A DNA stretch of 64,000 bases from JANOZM01 sp031429355. Its GTDB lineage: Bacteria; Pseudomonadota; Gammaproteobacteria; Burkholderiales; Burkholderiaceae_E. Positions 18,081 to 26,322 of this stretch are shown piece by piece; the first letter of the stretch is position 1, and each line of letters opens with the position of its first letter. A program made the translations under genes and the position numbers. The DNA lies in contig JANOZM010000004.1 of the NCBI GenBank assembly GCA_031429355.1, positions 372,001 to 436,000 of the forward strand, given 5' to 3'. Under the pieces are notes generated by a model, which saw only the letters and a list, made by a program, of their open reading frames with translations, did not search any database and had not been told where the DNA came from.

Positions 18081-18113
18081 CTAATTGCCATATATTTATT
18101 GAAGGTTTGTTTT

Positions 18114-19178
18114 ATGCGTTTGTTTACGTTTCGTAATGTAGTTGTTTCGACCTTTGCACTCACCTTAATTTTAGTGATGATGGGTGCTTGGGTACGTTTA
18201 ACAGACGCTGGGTTGGGTTGCCCCGATTGGCCCGGTTGCTACGGTAAATTTACGCCCTTGCACGCTGCAAAAGACATTGCAAAAGCGGTGGTCGAGCAAG
18301 GTGGCGAGCACGGCCCCGTTTCGATGGGCAAAGCTTGGAACGAAATGCTGCACCGCTATTTAGCTAGTTTTGTGGGATTTCTTATTTTAATAATGGCGGC
18401 TTGGTCAATTTTTAAACCAGTTGCAAAAATTCCTGCGCGACAAAGCGGTGGGCAACGACTTGGCGGGCAAGTGCCAGGGGCTGATGCAAAACAAGGTTGG
18501 GGCTTGCCGGTCGTGTTGTTAGCCGTCGTCATCATGCAAAGCATGTTTGGCATGTGGACAGTGACTCTAGATCTTAAGCCTATTATTGTGACCACGCATT
18601 TATTGGGTGGCATGATTACCGCTAGTCTCTTGGTGTGGTTAATCAATCGCCAATTTGCACTGCCGCGTTATGTCGACAATGAACCGGTTGGCCGTTTAAA
18701 GCCCTTTGTCATTGCCTCGATGTTGGCCGTCATGGCGCAAATATTTTTAGGCGGTTGGACCAGCACTAACTATGCCGCCCTTGCTTGTTACGACTTACCG
18801 TTGTGCCAAGGTAAAGTATGGCCACCAAGCGATTTCAAATTAGGGTTTTCGTTAATGCGCGAGTTGGGTGTGGACCCCGCAGGAAACCCCATTACATTTC
18901 CAGCGTTAACTGCTATCCATTTAAGCCATCGTATTGGCGCAATTTTTGTGTTTTTAATTGTCGCCTACACATCAATGCGCATCGCTAAAGCGGGCGAACG
19001 CTCGTTGGGCCGCGCGCTTGCCGTCATGCTGTTAATACAGTTGCTGCTTGGGCTTTCTAATGTTTGGTTTAGCCTGCCAATATGGGTGTCGGTGCTACAC
19101 AATGGCGGGGCTGCGGTGTTATTGGCACTGCTAGTGACTCTCAACTACCGTGTTTATCACGCACGGCGGCGTGTTTAG
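18114..19178 (+). CDS. ctaA: heme A synthase (COX15/CtaA)
   Basis: Oxidises the methyl group of heme O to give heme A. About 354 residues, eight membrane helices; MGAWVRLTDAGLGCPDWPGCYG near the N terminus spans residues 22-43, with the conserved histidines in EMLHRY (about 78), TTHLLGG (about 161), LSHRIGA and VLHNGGA. ATG 18114 has GAAGG upstream; an in-frame TTG at 18099 is less likely. Confidence 0.95.
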   Translation: MRLFTFRNVVVSTFALTLILVMMGAWVRLTDAGLGCPDWPGCYGKFTPLHAAKDIAKAVVEQGGEHGPVSMGKAWNEMLHRYLASFVGFLILIMAAWSIFKPVAKIPARQSGGQRLGGQVPGADAKQGWGLPVVLLAVVIMQSMFGMWTVTLDLKPIIVTTHLLGGMITASLLVWLINRQFALPRYVDNEPVGRLKPFVIASMLAVMAQIFLGGWTSTNYAALACYDLPLCQGKVWPPSDFKLGFSLMRELGVDPAGNPITFPALTAIHLSHRIGAIFVFLIVAYTSMRIAKAGERSLGRALAVMLLIQLLLGLSNVWFSLPIWVSVLHNGGAAVLLALLVTLNYRVYHARRRV

Positions 19179-19195
19179 CCGTTAAACTGCGGTCT

Positions 19196-20104
19196 ATGCA
19201 AGTTCAGCCAGAAACCACTTCTGCAGTCATTACCGATTGGCGTCAACGCGCTAGGCACTTTCTCGCCTTAACTAAACCGCGTATTACGCTAATGGCAGCC
19301 TTTTGCGCCCTTATTGGTATGTTAATGGCCTCGCCTAACATGCCACCACTAGCGCTGCTTACCGCCGCCACGATTGGCATCGCCTTGTTGGCAGCTGCTG
19401 GCTTTGTTGTGAATTGTTTAGCCGAGCGCCATATCGATGCGCGGATGGCCCGTACCCGCGCTCGTCCCCTAGCGCGTGGCGAAGTCGATTTTATTCCGGC
19501 CTTAGTATTTGCAGGTGTATTGGGTAGTTTAGGCAGCGCCGTTTTGTTGGCCTATGTAAACCAACTAACGATGTGGCTCACCATGGCCACCTTTGTTGGG
19601 TATGCCTTGGTCTACACCTTATTGTTAAAGCCCGCCACACCACAAAATATTGTTATTGGCGGCGCATCGGGTGCTATGCCTCCGCTATTAGGATGGGTCG
19701 CCATCACTAACGAAATTAACGCGCCTGCGTTGGTTATGTTTCTTATTATTTTTATTTGGACGCCACCGCATTTTTGGGCCTTGGCTTTGTATCGCATCGA
19801 AGATTACAAGCGCTCTGGATTACCGATGTTGCCGGTTACCCACGGCCCCGAATTTACGCGCTTAAACATTTGGCTTTACACAATTCTATTGGCCGCGTGC
19901 TCGTTGCTGCCTTTTGTAATTCGCATGAACAGCTACATTTATTTAGCCAGCGCAGTTGTGTTAAGTGGCGTGTTTCTTTGGTACGCATGGGGTTTATGGC
20001 GCAACTATTCAGACGAGTTAGCGCGCAAAACCTTTCGCTATTCGATTTGGTATTTGTGCGCGTTGTTTGCCGCGATGCTAGTCGACCATTACATTCTTAA
20101 GTAA
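19196..20104 (+). CDS. ctaB: protoheme IX farnesyltransferase (heme O synthase)
   Basis: Attaches a farnesyl group to heme B. 302 residues, UbiA-type prenyltransferase with nine helices; the first aspartate-rich equivalent NCLAERHIDARMARTRARPL spans residues 77-96, and the second-loop region FWALALYRIEDYKRSGLPM spans 194-212. ATG 19196 chosen: an upstream frame to 19082 only overlaps ctaA. Confidence 0.95.
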   Translation: MQVQPETTSAVITDWRQRARHFLALTKPRITLMAAFCALIGMLMASPNMPPLALLTAATIGIALLAAAGFVVNCLAERHIDARMARTRARPLARGEVDFIPALVFAGVLGSLGSAVLLAYVNQLTMWLTMATFVGYALVYTLLLKPATPQNIVIGGASGAMPPLLGWVAITNEINAPALVMFLIIFIWTPPHFWALALYRIEDYKRSGLPMLPVTHGPEFTRLNIWLYTILLAACSLLPFVIRMNSYIYLASAVVLSGVFLWYAWGLWRNYSDELARKTFRYSIWYLCALFAAMLVDHYILK

Positions 20105-20106
20105 CT

Positions 20107-20763
20107 GTGGATAAACGCAACTTTTTGACCACTGCGTTTTCTTTATCAACAGTGCGCTTGTTTGCGTCGGTATCGGGTAGCGTGTTGCTGGCCGCATGCC
20201 AACCACAAGGCGCGGGAAGTTCGTCGCAAAAGCCCAGTTTTAATTCGGTCGATATAACCGGCGCTGACTTTGCCAAAGACTTTCAGTTAACTGACCATAA
20301 CGGCCAACCTCGCAGCTTGCAAGATTTTCGCGGCAAAATAGTTGTGGTGTTTTTTGGCTTTTTAAACTGCCCCGATATTTGCCCAACGACTCTTGCCGAA
20401 TGGAACGGCATCCGCGATCAACTCCCTGCCGATCAACGCGATAAAATTCAAGTACTCTTTATCACCGTAGACCCCGAGCGCGATACAGCCGCAAAGTTAA
20501 AGGGCTACGTCACCGGTTTTCATCCCACCAATTTAGGCCTGCTAGGCGACGCAAAAGCCACCGCCGAAACCGCCAAATCCTTCAAAGTAATTTACCAAAA
20601 AGTCGAGAGCAAAACCCCCGATAACTACAACATGGACCACACCGCCGCGAGCTTCGTGTTTGACCAAACCGGCAAGGTAAGGCTGTATGTGAGGATGGGG
20701 CAAAAGATGGAACTGACGGCTAGTGATGTTAAGCAGTTGTTGGTTGGTGGGAAGAGTGGTTAG
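20107..20763 (+). CDS. SCO1/SenC copper-binding lipoprotein
   Basis: A copper chaperone or thiol reductase for the CuA site. 218 residues: N-terminal signal with lipobox LLAAC (cysteine about residue 31), thioredoxin-like domain with copper ligands in NCPDICPTT (about 90-98) and the distal histidine in MDHTAASFVFD (about 177). GTG start, 2 bases after the ctaB stop, so likely the last gene of the oxidase transcript. Confidence 0.93.
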   Translation: MDKRNFLTTAFSLSTVRLFASVSGSVLLAACQPQGAGSSSQKPSFNSVDITGADFAKDFQLTDHNGQPRSLQDFRGKIVVVFFGFLNCPDICPTTLAEWNGIRDQLPADQRDKIQVLFITVDPERDTAAKLKGYVTGFHPTNLGLLGDAKATAETAKSFKVIYQKVESKTPDNYNMDHTAASFVFDQTGKVRLYVRMGQKMELTASDVKQLLVGGKSG

Positions 20764-20849
20764 AATTAAGGAGTGGGTTAGTTTTTGAGTGTTGCGAGTC
20801 TTTTGGGGTTTGGTAGTTGGTTGATATGTGTGTATGACCGTGGGTTGAT

Positions 20850-21197
20850 TTGTTTTGGTTTGGGGCAAACAGTGCAAAGGTTGCTCCTGAAGGTGTCATT
20901 TACCTTCGAACTGATCTTTCAGGTGAAATAGCTCCTTACATTGGCCAAGCAAAGAGCGAGTCTCGATTCTTACAACGTCAGGTGGAGCATGCGCGAGCTA
21001 ATCCAAATGCTGACTTTGACTTCTCGATTGTTGGCCGCGCAAAACTCGGAGTTGCGTTGGATATCGCAGAACACAATTCTATTCAACAACTGACTGGTGG
21101 AGTGGCCGCTAGGCAATCACCGCTTGTTTCTAACTTAAAAGATCCTGTGGGAGCGGCAAGGCGGGCACAGTTTGGATTACCTGAGCCAAAAAGATGA
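20850..21197 (+). pseudogene. headless GIY-YIG-like polymorphic toxin domain
   Basis: 115-residue frame resembling only the C-terminal nuclease module of an Rhs/CDI-type polymorphic toxin. The GIY-YIG pattern can be traced: GVIYLR, then PYIGQAKSESR with a conserved arginine, EHAR, and the candidate metal-binding glutamate in DIAEHNSIQQ. No trafficking, repeat or PAAR region lies upstream, the only start is a TTG at 20850 and a stop lies at 20835-20837, so it is either a toxin tip left after recombination or a stand-alone toxin. It is followed 10 bases later by an Imm26-like immunity gene. Confidence 0.6.
20860..20877 (+). repeat. left copy of an 18-bp direct repeat flanking an accessory block
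   Basis: TTGGGGCAAACAGTGCAA. 17 of 18 bases match 22659-22676 in the same orientation. It lies at the very start of the toxin frame. Confidence 0.55.
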
Positions 21198-21207
21198 GGG
21201 ATAAACG

Positions 21208-21714
21208 ATGAGTGTGATAGTTAATCAAGGTGATGTTTTTTTGATTCCTCTTGATGCGAAGTGGTACGGGGTTGGTGTTGTCGCCAGTAAATGGAAAGGC
21301 GAATTGTATTTGGTGCTCTTTAGCGAGCGTACTGTAAGTAAAAGTGCTGTGGACGCTCCATTGGCGTCGTTCACCCCCGTGCTTGCTTCATCGTCTTTAG
21401 ATGCAAAGCTTTGGCACGGGCATTGGCCTATTGTTGGCAAGTTAGCCCGGCTAAGCAGTCTTATGCAGCCAATTTATAAAGTTGAAGAGCGCGGTGGTAT
21501 TGTCGCCGAGTCATTCGATAGAAGCCAAAGGATTCCAGTTAGTGATGGCGATGCGAAGCATTTGCATTATCGAAAGACAGTTGCTCCCATTCGGTTGGAA
21601 AATGCGTTAAAGGCCTTTCATGGATTGATCCCATGGATTCCGGCGTTTGACGAATTGCGATACACGCCAAGTGTAAATTCGCACGCGATCATAAATGTTG
21701 AAGAAAGTTCCTAA
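21208..21714 (+). CDS. Imm26-like immunity protein
   Basis: 168 residues with the Imm26 pattern as I recall it: an N-terminal GDVFLIPLDAKWYGVG strand pair and the central GHWPIVGKL motif (about 70-78). Imm26 proteins neutralise nuclease tips of polymorphic toxins. It sits immediately downstream of a toxin-tip frame, the standard toxin-immunity order. GAGGGATAA before the ATG is a plausible ribosome site. The gene looks intact. Which toxin class it neutralises is inferred from the neighbour. Confidence 0.7.
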   Translation: MSVIVNQGDVFLIPLDAKWYGVGVVASKWKGELYLVLFSERTVSKSAVDAPLASFTPVLASSSLDAKLWHGHWPIVGKLARLSSLMQPIYKVEERGGIVAESFDRSQRIPVSDGDAKHLHYRKTVAPIRLENALKAFHGLIPWIPAFDELRYTPSVNSHAIINVEESS

Positions 21715-22136
21715 CTGTTAGCTATGCCTAATGTAGATAAAGCCTGAGTGGCAGTCAAAGTAGGAATAGATTGAAATTGTTTCAGATCGAGCAAGTGCGC
21801 ATCGCCAGAGATGATGAAATCGGCGCGGGCGGCCAAGGCGCAAGCCAGTACGGCATCGTCGCTTGGGTCGCGGGTGATTGTAGGGCTGATGTGTGCGGGT
21901 TCGACGGTGTGTACCAAGGACGCATAACCGGCAAATAGAACTTGGGCGTTGAGTCCTCGAAGCTCAAGATTTTTAGTGAATTTATCTCGTGTGATGACGC
22001 CGTAAAGTTCCGCTAATAAAGGCGTGCTGCTAAAGAGTTCAATCTCGCCACGTCGAGCTGCTTTAATGAGTTGCCCCGGTACACCTTGCCAGATAAGCGC
22101 TGAGAGTGCGGTGTTTGAATCAAGAACGAGTCGCAC
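21711..22136 (-). CDS. PIN-domain toxin (COG1569-type)
   Basis: A putative RNase toxin. About 141 residues: the first acidic residue is in VLDSNTALSALIW, the second set in SPTITRDPSDDAVLACALAA (about 90-109), and SGDAHLLDL follows. The GTG at 22136 is preferred because it overlaps the antitoxin end by 17 bases, as in coupled pairs, and begins at the PIN strand; an in-frame upstream extension to 22181 has no family resemblance. Confidence 0.82.
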   Translation of the reverse strand: MRLVLDSNTALSALIWQGVPGQLIKAARRGEIELFSSTPLLAELYGVITRDKFTKNLELRGLNAQVLFAGYASLVHTVEPAHISPTITRDPSDDAVLACALAARADFIISGDAHLLDLKQFQSIPTLTATQALSTLGIANS

Positions 22137-22362
22137 TACGAATCTCAGCACGATAAGCGTCAATCTCAGCTTGAATCTCATCAGGACTCATCGCTGGTAT
22201 GGGGTTAGCTTCCAAAATATCAAAAGCTTGTGACATCCGATCAATTCGATCTGTGCGAAGCGCTGCAATTAAGATGCGCTCTATGCCTGTCTCTGAGAGT
22301 AGGCCGGCTCGCTGCGCCTCTTGTGCGAGCTGATCTGGCAATTTAATTATTAATTCAGTCAT
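22120..22362 (-). CDS. antitoxin of the 22-kb PIN pair
   Basis: 80 residues, helical, beginning with TELIIKLPDQLAQEAQRAGLL, which resembles short ribbon-helix-helix-like antitoxins that accompany COG1569 PIN toxins. It precedes and overlaps the toxin. AGAGGA ribosome site upstream, within the 10-bp palindrome CCTCTAGAGG (22373-22382), which may be part of the operator. Confidence 0.75.
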   Translation of the reverse strand: MTELIIKLPDQLAQEAQRAGLLSETGIERILIAALRTDRIDRMSQAFDILEANPIPAMSPDEIQAEIDAYRAEIRSATRS

Positions 22363-22382
22363 AACATCGATTCCTCTAGAGG

Positions 22383-22800
22383 TGTTTTTCGGTAAGTAGA
22401 TTCAAAATGGCGGCTTACTCGAAATTTTATCCGACCAGTTTAGACCATTACCACCAGTCAAACAATGTTCAGGAGCTTACTTAATGCTCTAATAATTCGC
22501 TCAGTGTTAAGTTTTCCGAATTTAGAGCCGGAGACAAATAAATGCATCCGGGGGGCAGCTCAGTACAATGGGAGCCAAGGTAAAAATACGTCTCGCAAAG
22601 CTGCGTGGATACTGACGATGGGTTGGCGGTTTACGACAAGTTGCAGTGGCGTGCGTTGTTGGGGCAAACAGTACAACCAATTAATTTATGAGCAACGCGA
22701 TTGCTTGCACCGGTCTTAAAATTTAAATACCGTGGTAACTAGTCCCAAGGCTATGCAAGCGTAGATCAGTAGCAAAGCCCTAACACCAGCCGCTAAGCCA
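22383..22800. other. non-coding or decayed stretch before rpoH terminator
   Basis: No convincing gene. The best frames are short and lack family resemblance; one 28-codon stretch (22606-22692, starting GTG) reads like a protein C terminus (GLAVYDKLQWRALLG) and may be a relic. It contains the right copy of the direct repeat at 22659-22676. Confidence 0.4.
22659..22676 (+). repeat. right copy of the 18-bp direct repeat
   Basis: TTGGGGCAAACAGTACAA. Differs from 20860-20877 at one position. The two copies enclose about 1.8 kb with the toxin, immunity and PIN genes. Confidence 0.55.
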
Positions 22801-22830
22801 AAAAGAAAAAAGCCCGCAATAAAGCGGGCT
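22801..22830 (-). terminator. terminator of rpoH
   Basis: Stem AGCCCGC / GCGGGCT (22811-22817 and 22824-22830), six-base loop, followed on the minus strand by a T-rich run (22801-22810). Confidence 0.88.
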
Positions 22831-22878
22831 AAGAGGAGGGAACCTTCACATGACGCAAGCGAGCTTGCCTCACGGTGG

Positions 22879-23793
22879 TTAGACGTACTCGGCGAGTACT
22901 CCTTTCATTTTTTGCAGCGCTTTTGCTTCAATTTGTCTAATTCGTTCGGCAGATACGCCGTACTTGGCGGCTAGGTCGTGCAAGGTTGGGCCTGATGTGT
23001 CGTCTTCGGCTAACCAGCGTGAACTAACAATGTCGCGGCTGCGCTCGTCCAACGAATCTAGCGCTTCCGTTAAGCCTTCGCTTTGCAACCAATCGGCTTC
23101 GCGTGCGGCCATCACTTGCATGGGTTCGCTGTGCGGCGATGCTAAGTAAGCTATTGGTGCAAAATCATCGTCATCATCGCCGCTCGATTCTAAAGCCGTG
23201 TCGGAACCACCCAAACGGGTTTCCATTTCGATGACTTCAGACTCTTTTACATTGAGCTCTTTAGCCAAGGCTTGAACAGCAGCAGGCGATAAGGTTTTGC
23301 CATCTACTTTGTGCGAGCGCAAATTAAAAAACAATTTGCGCTGGGCTTTAGTAGTGGCCAACTTCACCATGCGCCAGTTCTTTAAAATGTACTCGTGCAT
23401 TTCGGCTTTAATCCAATGCATCGCAAACGATACTAGGCGCACGCCACGGGTGTGATCGAAGCGCTTAACCGCTTTCATCAACCCAATGTTGCCTTCTTGA
23501 ATTAAATCGGACTGGTTTAGGCCATAGCCCGAGTATTGGCGTGCCATAGACACCACCAGACGCAAATGGGACATCACCATTAGGCGAGCGGCCTCTAGGT
23601 CGTTATCGCTTTGTAATCTGGCGGCTAATTCGATCTCTTGCTGAGGTGCCAATAAAGGCAGGCGGTTCACGGCCGAGATGTAAGCATCGATATTGCCCAA
23701 CGGCGGCAAGCTCGCGGGAAAAACAGCGTAATTAGAAATTGCAGAGCCCGCCACCTTTGGCGAGAGCGAGTTCAAAGTCATTACAGCGTTCAT
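22879..23793 (-). CDS. rpoH: RNA polymerase heat-shock sigma factor sigma-32
   Basis: Directs transcription of heat-shock genes. 304 residues: region 2 with DLIQEGNIGLMKAVKRFD (about 101-118), the sigma-32-specific box QRKLFFNLR (about 155-163), and region 4 with a helix-turn-helix ending in YGVSAERIRQIEAKALQKMK. ATG 23793 with GAAAGG upstream. The promoter region contains a perfect CIRCE operator, so HrcA control is likely in addition to the usual control of sigma-32. Confidence 0.96.
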   Translation of the reverse strand: MNAVMTLNSLSPKVAGSAISNYAVFPASLPPLGNIDAYISAVNRLPLLAPQQEIELAARLQSDNDLEAARLMVMSHLRLVVSMARQYSGYGLNQSDLIQEGNIGLMKAVKRFDHTRGVRLVSFAMHWIKAEMHEYILKNWRMVKLATTKAQRKLFFNLRSHKVDGKTLSPAAVQALAKELNVKESEVIEMETRLGGSDTALESSGDDDDDFAPIAYLASPHSEPMQVMAAREADWLQSEGLTEALDSLDERSRDIVSSRWLAEDDTSGPTLHDLAAKYGVSAERIRQIEAKALQKMKGVLAEYV

Positions 23794-23848
23794 GTACAGC
23801 CTTTCTGTCTTTAATAGAGCATCTAAAACGGCTCACGACAATTAAATA

Positions 23849-23875
23849 TTAGCACTCGTTACGGGGGAGTGCTAA
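23849..23875 (-). promoter_or_regulatory. CIRCE operator (HrcA site) upstream of rpoH
   Basis: TTAGCACTC, nine bases, GAGTGCTAA: a perfect 9-9-9 CIRCE element, 56 bases upstream of the rpoH start. CIRCE binds the HrcA repressor, which is inactive after heat shock when GroE is engaged. TAATAT directly beside the inner arm on the minus strand could serve as a -10 box. Confidence 0.92.
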
Positions 23876-24033
23876 TAATTTTTGTGCGGCGCAGTGATAG
23901 ACGGAATCTATCAACGGATTATCGGAGCGTTCGATGACATTGCAGCTACTACCTCAGCTAAACTATGGCGCTTAGTTTGATTCCATTTTTGCTTCGTTAA
24001 TCTGCTTAATTTTCGCTTAACTCTAGGTCGCAC

Positions 24034-24681
24034 ATGACACCCATTCTTTACACTTTTGCCCGCTCGTCGGCTTCGTTTAGAGTACGTATCGCATTGAATT
24101 TAAAGGCAATTGTGCATGAATTAAAACCTGTGATGCTCACTAAGGCCGAGCACCTAAGTAGCGAATTTGTGCAATTAAACCCCCAAGCTTTGTTACCCAC
24201 TTGGGTAGATGATTCGGGCACCTTGACGCAAAGTTTAGCGATCATGGAGTACTTAGATGAGGCCTATCCTGGGGCTGCATTAATGCCGCAGACGGCATTG
24301 GCCAAGGCGCGAGTAAGGGCAATTTCACAAGCAATTGCCTGCGAAATCCACCCATTGAACAATTTAAAAGTACTGAAATACTTAAAAACGACCCTCGCGC
24401 AAGACGAAAGCGGCGTCAATACTTGGTATCGCCATTGGATTGCTAATGGGCTGGCTCCCTTAGAGTTAATGCTAGCCAAAAGTGGTGAGACGGGGCTTTA
24501 TTGTCATGGCAATCAACCAACCATGGCCGATTGCTGCTTGGTTCCGCAGATTTTTAATGCCAAACGTTACGACTGCGATCTAGCGCCTTATCCTAAGGTG
24601 ATGCAAATTTTTAACCAATGCATGACGCTTGATGCGTTTGATAAAGCCCAACCTAGTCGGCAGCCGGAGTTCGTGGCTTAG
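24034..24681 (+). CDS. maleylacetoacetate isomerase-like glutathione S-transferase
   Basis: Zeta-class GST: N-terminal SSASFRVRIALNLK (about residues 10-23) resembles the SSCSWRVRIAL active-site motif, then NPQALLPTW and the C-terminal GLYCHGNQPTMADCCLVPQ (about 150-168). The middle cysteine of the SSCS motif is an alanine here. 215 residues, full length. The usual substrate is maleylacetoacetate in tyrosine degradation; no other genes of that pathway are adjacent, so a different GST role is possible. Confidence 0.82.
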   Translation: MTPILYTFARSSASFRVRIALNLKAIVHELKPVMLTKAEHLSSEFVQLNPQALLPTWVDDSGTLTQSLAIMEYLDEAYPGAALMPQTALAKARVRAISQAIACEIHPLNNLKVLKYLKTTLAQDESGVNTWYRHWIANGLAPLELMLAKSGETGLYCHGNQPTMADCCLVPQIFNAKRYDCDLAPYPKVMQIFNQCMTLDAFDKAQPSRQPEFVA

Positions 24682-24779
24682 TTTCGACCTAACCTCGGTT
24701 CCGCGTAGCCGATTTGGTGTTTTTGTTTGACAATCTCGGTGGGGTCGAAAATTACGACCAATCAATTAGGAAAAACGCA

Positions 24780-25901
24780 ATGCTCGACAAAATCAACCAA
24801 TTAACTGAAGGCCATGGCGAACTTCGTAAAGGCCACGGTTTAATTAGCGGCGTTATTGCCTTATGCTTGGCGATATTGTGTTTTTTGGGCGTCATCGCGT
24901 TTCACTTCCCCGAGTATTTAACCACCCCAGAACTTCGCAAAAACTACAACGTCGACATTATTCGCAAAGTGATGTTTGGCGGTCTAATTATTGCGGGCGG
25001 GTTAAGCCTTGCCAATATTGTTTTTGGTCGCGTTCGTTGGTTAAGTTCAGCGGCGTTTTTGTTAGTTGTACTTACCGCTTTGCTTGGCGGCCACAAAGTA
25101 CCCGTTAACGATTTTCCCGACAACACGCCTTACATTGGCCTCGATTGGTTCATCCTCGATTTGTTTGGTTCGTCGCTGATATTTATTTTCATCGAAAAAT
25201 TATTTCCGCATCGTAAAAATCAACCGGTGTTTCGCGCCGAATGGCAGACCGATTTTCAGCACTTCATCGTTAACCACATGCTCATTGGTTTTATGTTGTT
25301 GGCTGTCAATTTAGTGGTGCATAAAGGCTTCGGTTGGGCTGTGCGTAATGACGTGCAAGCGGCCATTCAAAGTTTGCCTTTTGTGTTCGAATTATTGCTA
25401 GTCATTTTGGTTGCCGACTTAGTTCAGTACTGGACGCATCGCGCCTATCACGAAACAAGATTGTGGCGTTTACATGCGGTGCATCACAGCGCAAAACATA
25501 TGGATTGGTTGGCCGGATCGCGTCAACATCTACTAGAAATTTTACTGACGCGTAGCTTAGTACTAGCCCCCATTTTTGTATTTGGGTTTAGCAAAGAAGT
25601 AATTGATACCTACATCGTTGTGGTTGGCTTTCAGGCGGTGTTTAACCACTGCAACGTCAACGTACGTTTAGGGCCACTGCGCTACATTATTGTGACGCCA
25701 AATTTTCATCATTGGCATCATAGCCAAGACAAAGAAGCGCTAGATACAAACTATGCAGCGCATTTTGCGTTCTTAGATTATTTGTTTGGCACCGCTGCTA
25801 AAAGCGACCAAATTTGGCCTAAAGAGTACGGTGTTTTAGGTGACTACGTGCCCAATGGATTTTGGGCGCAGGTTAAATTTCCGTTTACTTGGAAGGGGTA
25901 G
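24780..25901 (+). CDS. sterol desaturase / fatty-acid hydroxylase family membrane protein
   Basis: 373 residues, several membrane helices, and the three histidine clusters of the di-iron FA hydroxylase family: HRAYH (about 220-224), HAVHH (about 233-237) and HHWHH (about 314-318). Members hydroxylate or desaturate lipids, including hopanoid or carotenoid-like substrates; the substrate here is unknown. ATG 24780 has TTAGGA upstream and an open frame further up lacks a site. Probably monocistronic. Confidence 0.85.
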   Translation: MLDKINQLTEGHGELRKGHGLISGVIALCLAILCFLGVIAFHFPEYLTTPELRKNYNVDIIRKVMFGGLIIAGGLSLANIVFGRVRWLSSAAFLLVVLTALLGGHKVPVNDFPDNTPYIGLDWFILDLFGSSLIFIFIEKLFPHRKNQPVFRAEWQTDFQHFIVNHMLIGFMLLAVNLVVHKGFGWAVRNDVQAAIQSLPFVFELLLVILVADLVQYWTHRAYHETRLWRLHAVHHSAKHMDWLAGSRQHLLEILLTRSLVLAPIFVFGFSKEVIDTYIVVVGFQAVFNHCNVNVRLGPLRYIIVTPNFHHWHHSQDKEALDTNYAAHFAFLDYLFGTAAKSDQIWPKEYGVLGDYVPNGFWAQVKFPFTWKG

Positions 25902-25934
25902 GGGCGTAATTGACTTCGAATTCGACAGCGGCTT

Positions 25935-26198
25935 TTATTTTGGAATAAAACCAAATCGCTTGATCCAATATTCATCTTGATCCATCTCTATTTCGCCAGA
26001 TGGTAGATCATTTGGTTTGCTGACACTACTTAACTTGCCGTAAGTAGTTGTCACTAAATGGTTGTGTTTTAGATCAATACTATTTAAATAAAGCCGTAAG
26101 GCCCTTTCGACGATGCTTTCGATTGAAACGCCCGTCTCTGCAGCTTTTTGCTTCGCGCGAGCGAGCAACTCTGGATCGAGATCGACTTTAGTTTTCAT
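25935..26198 (-). CDS. lone VapB-like ribbon-helix-helix antitoxin
   Basis: 87 residues: an N-terminal ribbon-helix-helix (KTKVDLDPELLARAKQKA, then a second helix ending in ALRLYLNS) and a longer C-terminal tail rich in polar residues, as in VapB/CcdA-type antitoxins. ATG 26198 chosen; the frame upstream to 26270 is cysteine-rich and unlike the family. No toxin gene lies on either side, so it is an orphan antitoxin or a small transcription regulator. Confidence 0.7.
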   Translation of the reverse strand: MKTKVDLDPELLARAKQKAAETGVSIESIVERALRLYLNSIDLKHNHLVTTTYGKLSSVSKPNDLPSGEIEMDQDEYWIKRFGFIPK

Positions 26199-26322
26199 TA
26201 TTAAAACCTTAAGTTTGCTGCAACTAGCACAGCAGACGCCGTTCGTAAATAACCGAAGCTCTAATGACAAGATCGAATCTTAATCCAAACCAGCCATTAG
26301 AGCTTATTTTTAAAGTGTAAAA

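Noticed and set aside
20107..20763. Reading SCO and the 17.4-kb Sco-like gene as duplicates
   Set aside because: The two differ in cysteine spacing context, anchor type (lipoprotein versus helix) and length; they are separate known members of the oxidase cluster.
22465..22719. Plus-strand open frame of 84 codons before rpoH
   Set aside because: No family resemblance, cysteine- and arginine-rich out-of-frame composition, no ribosome site, and it runs across the direct repeat copy; treated as non-coding or decayed.
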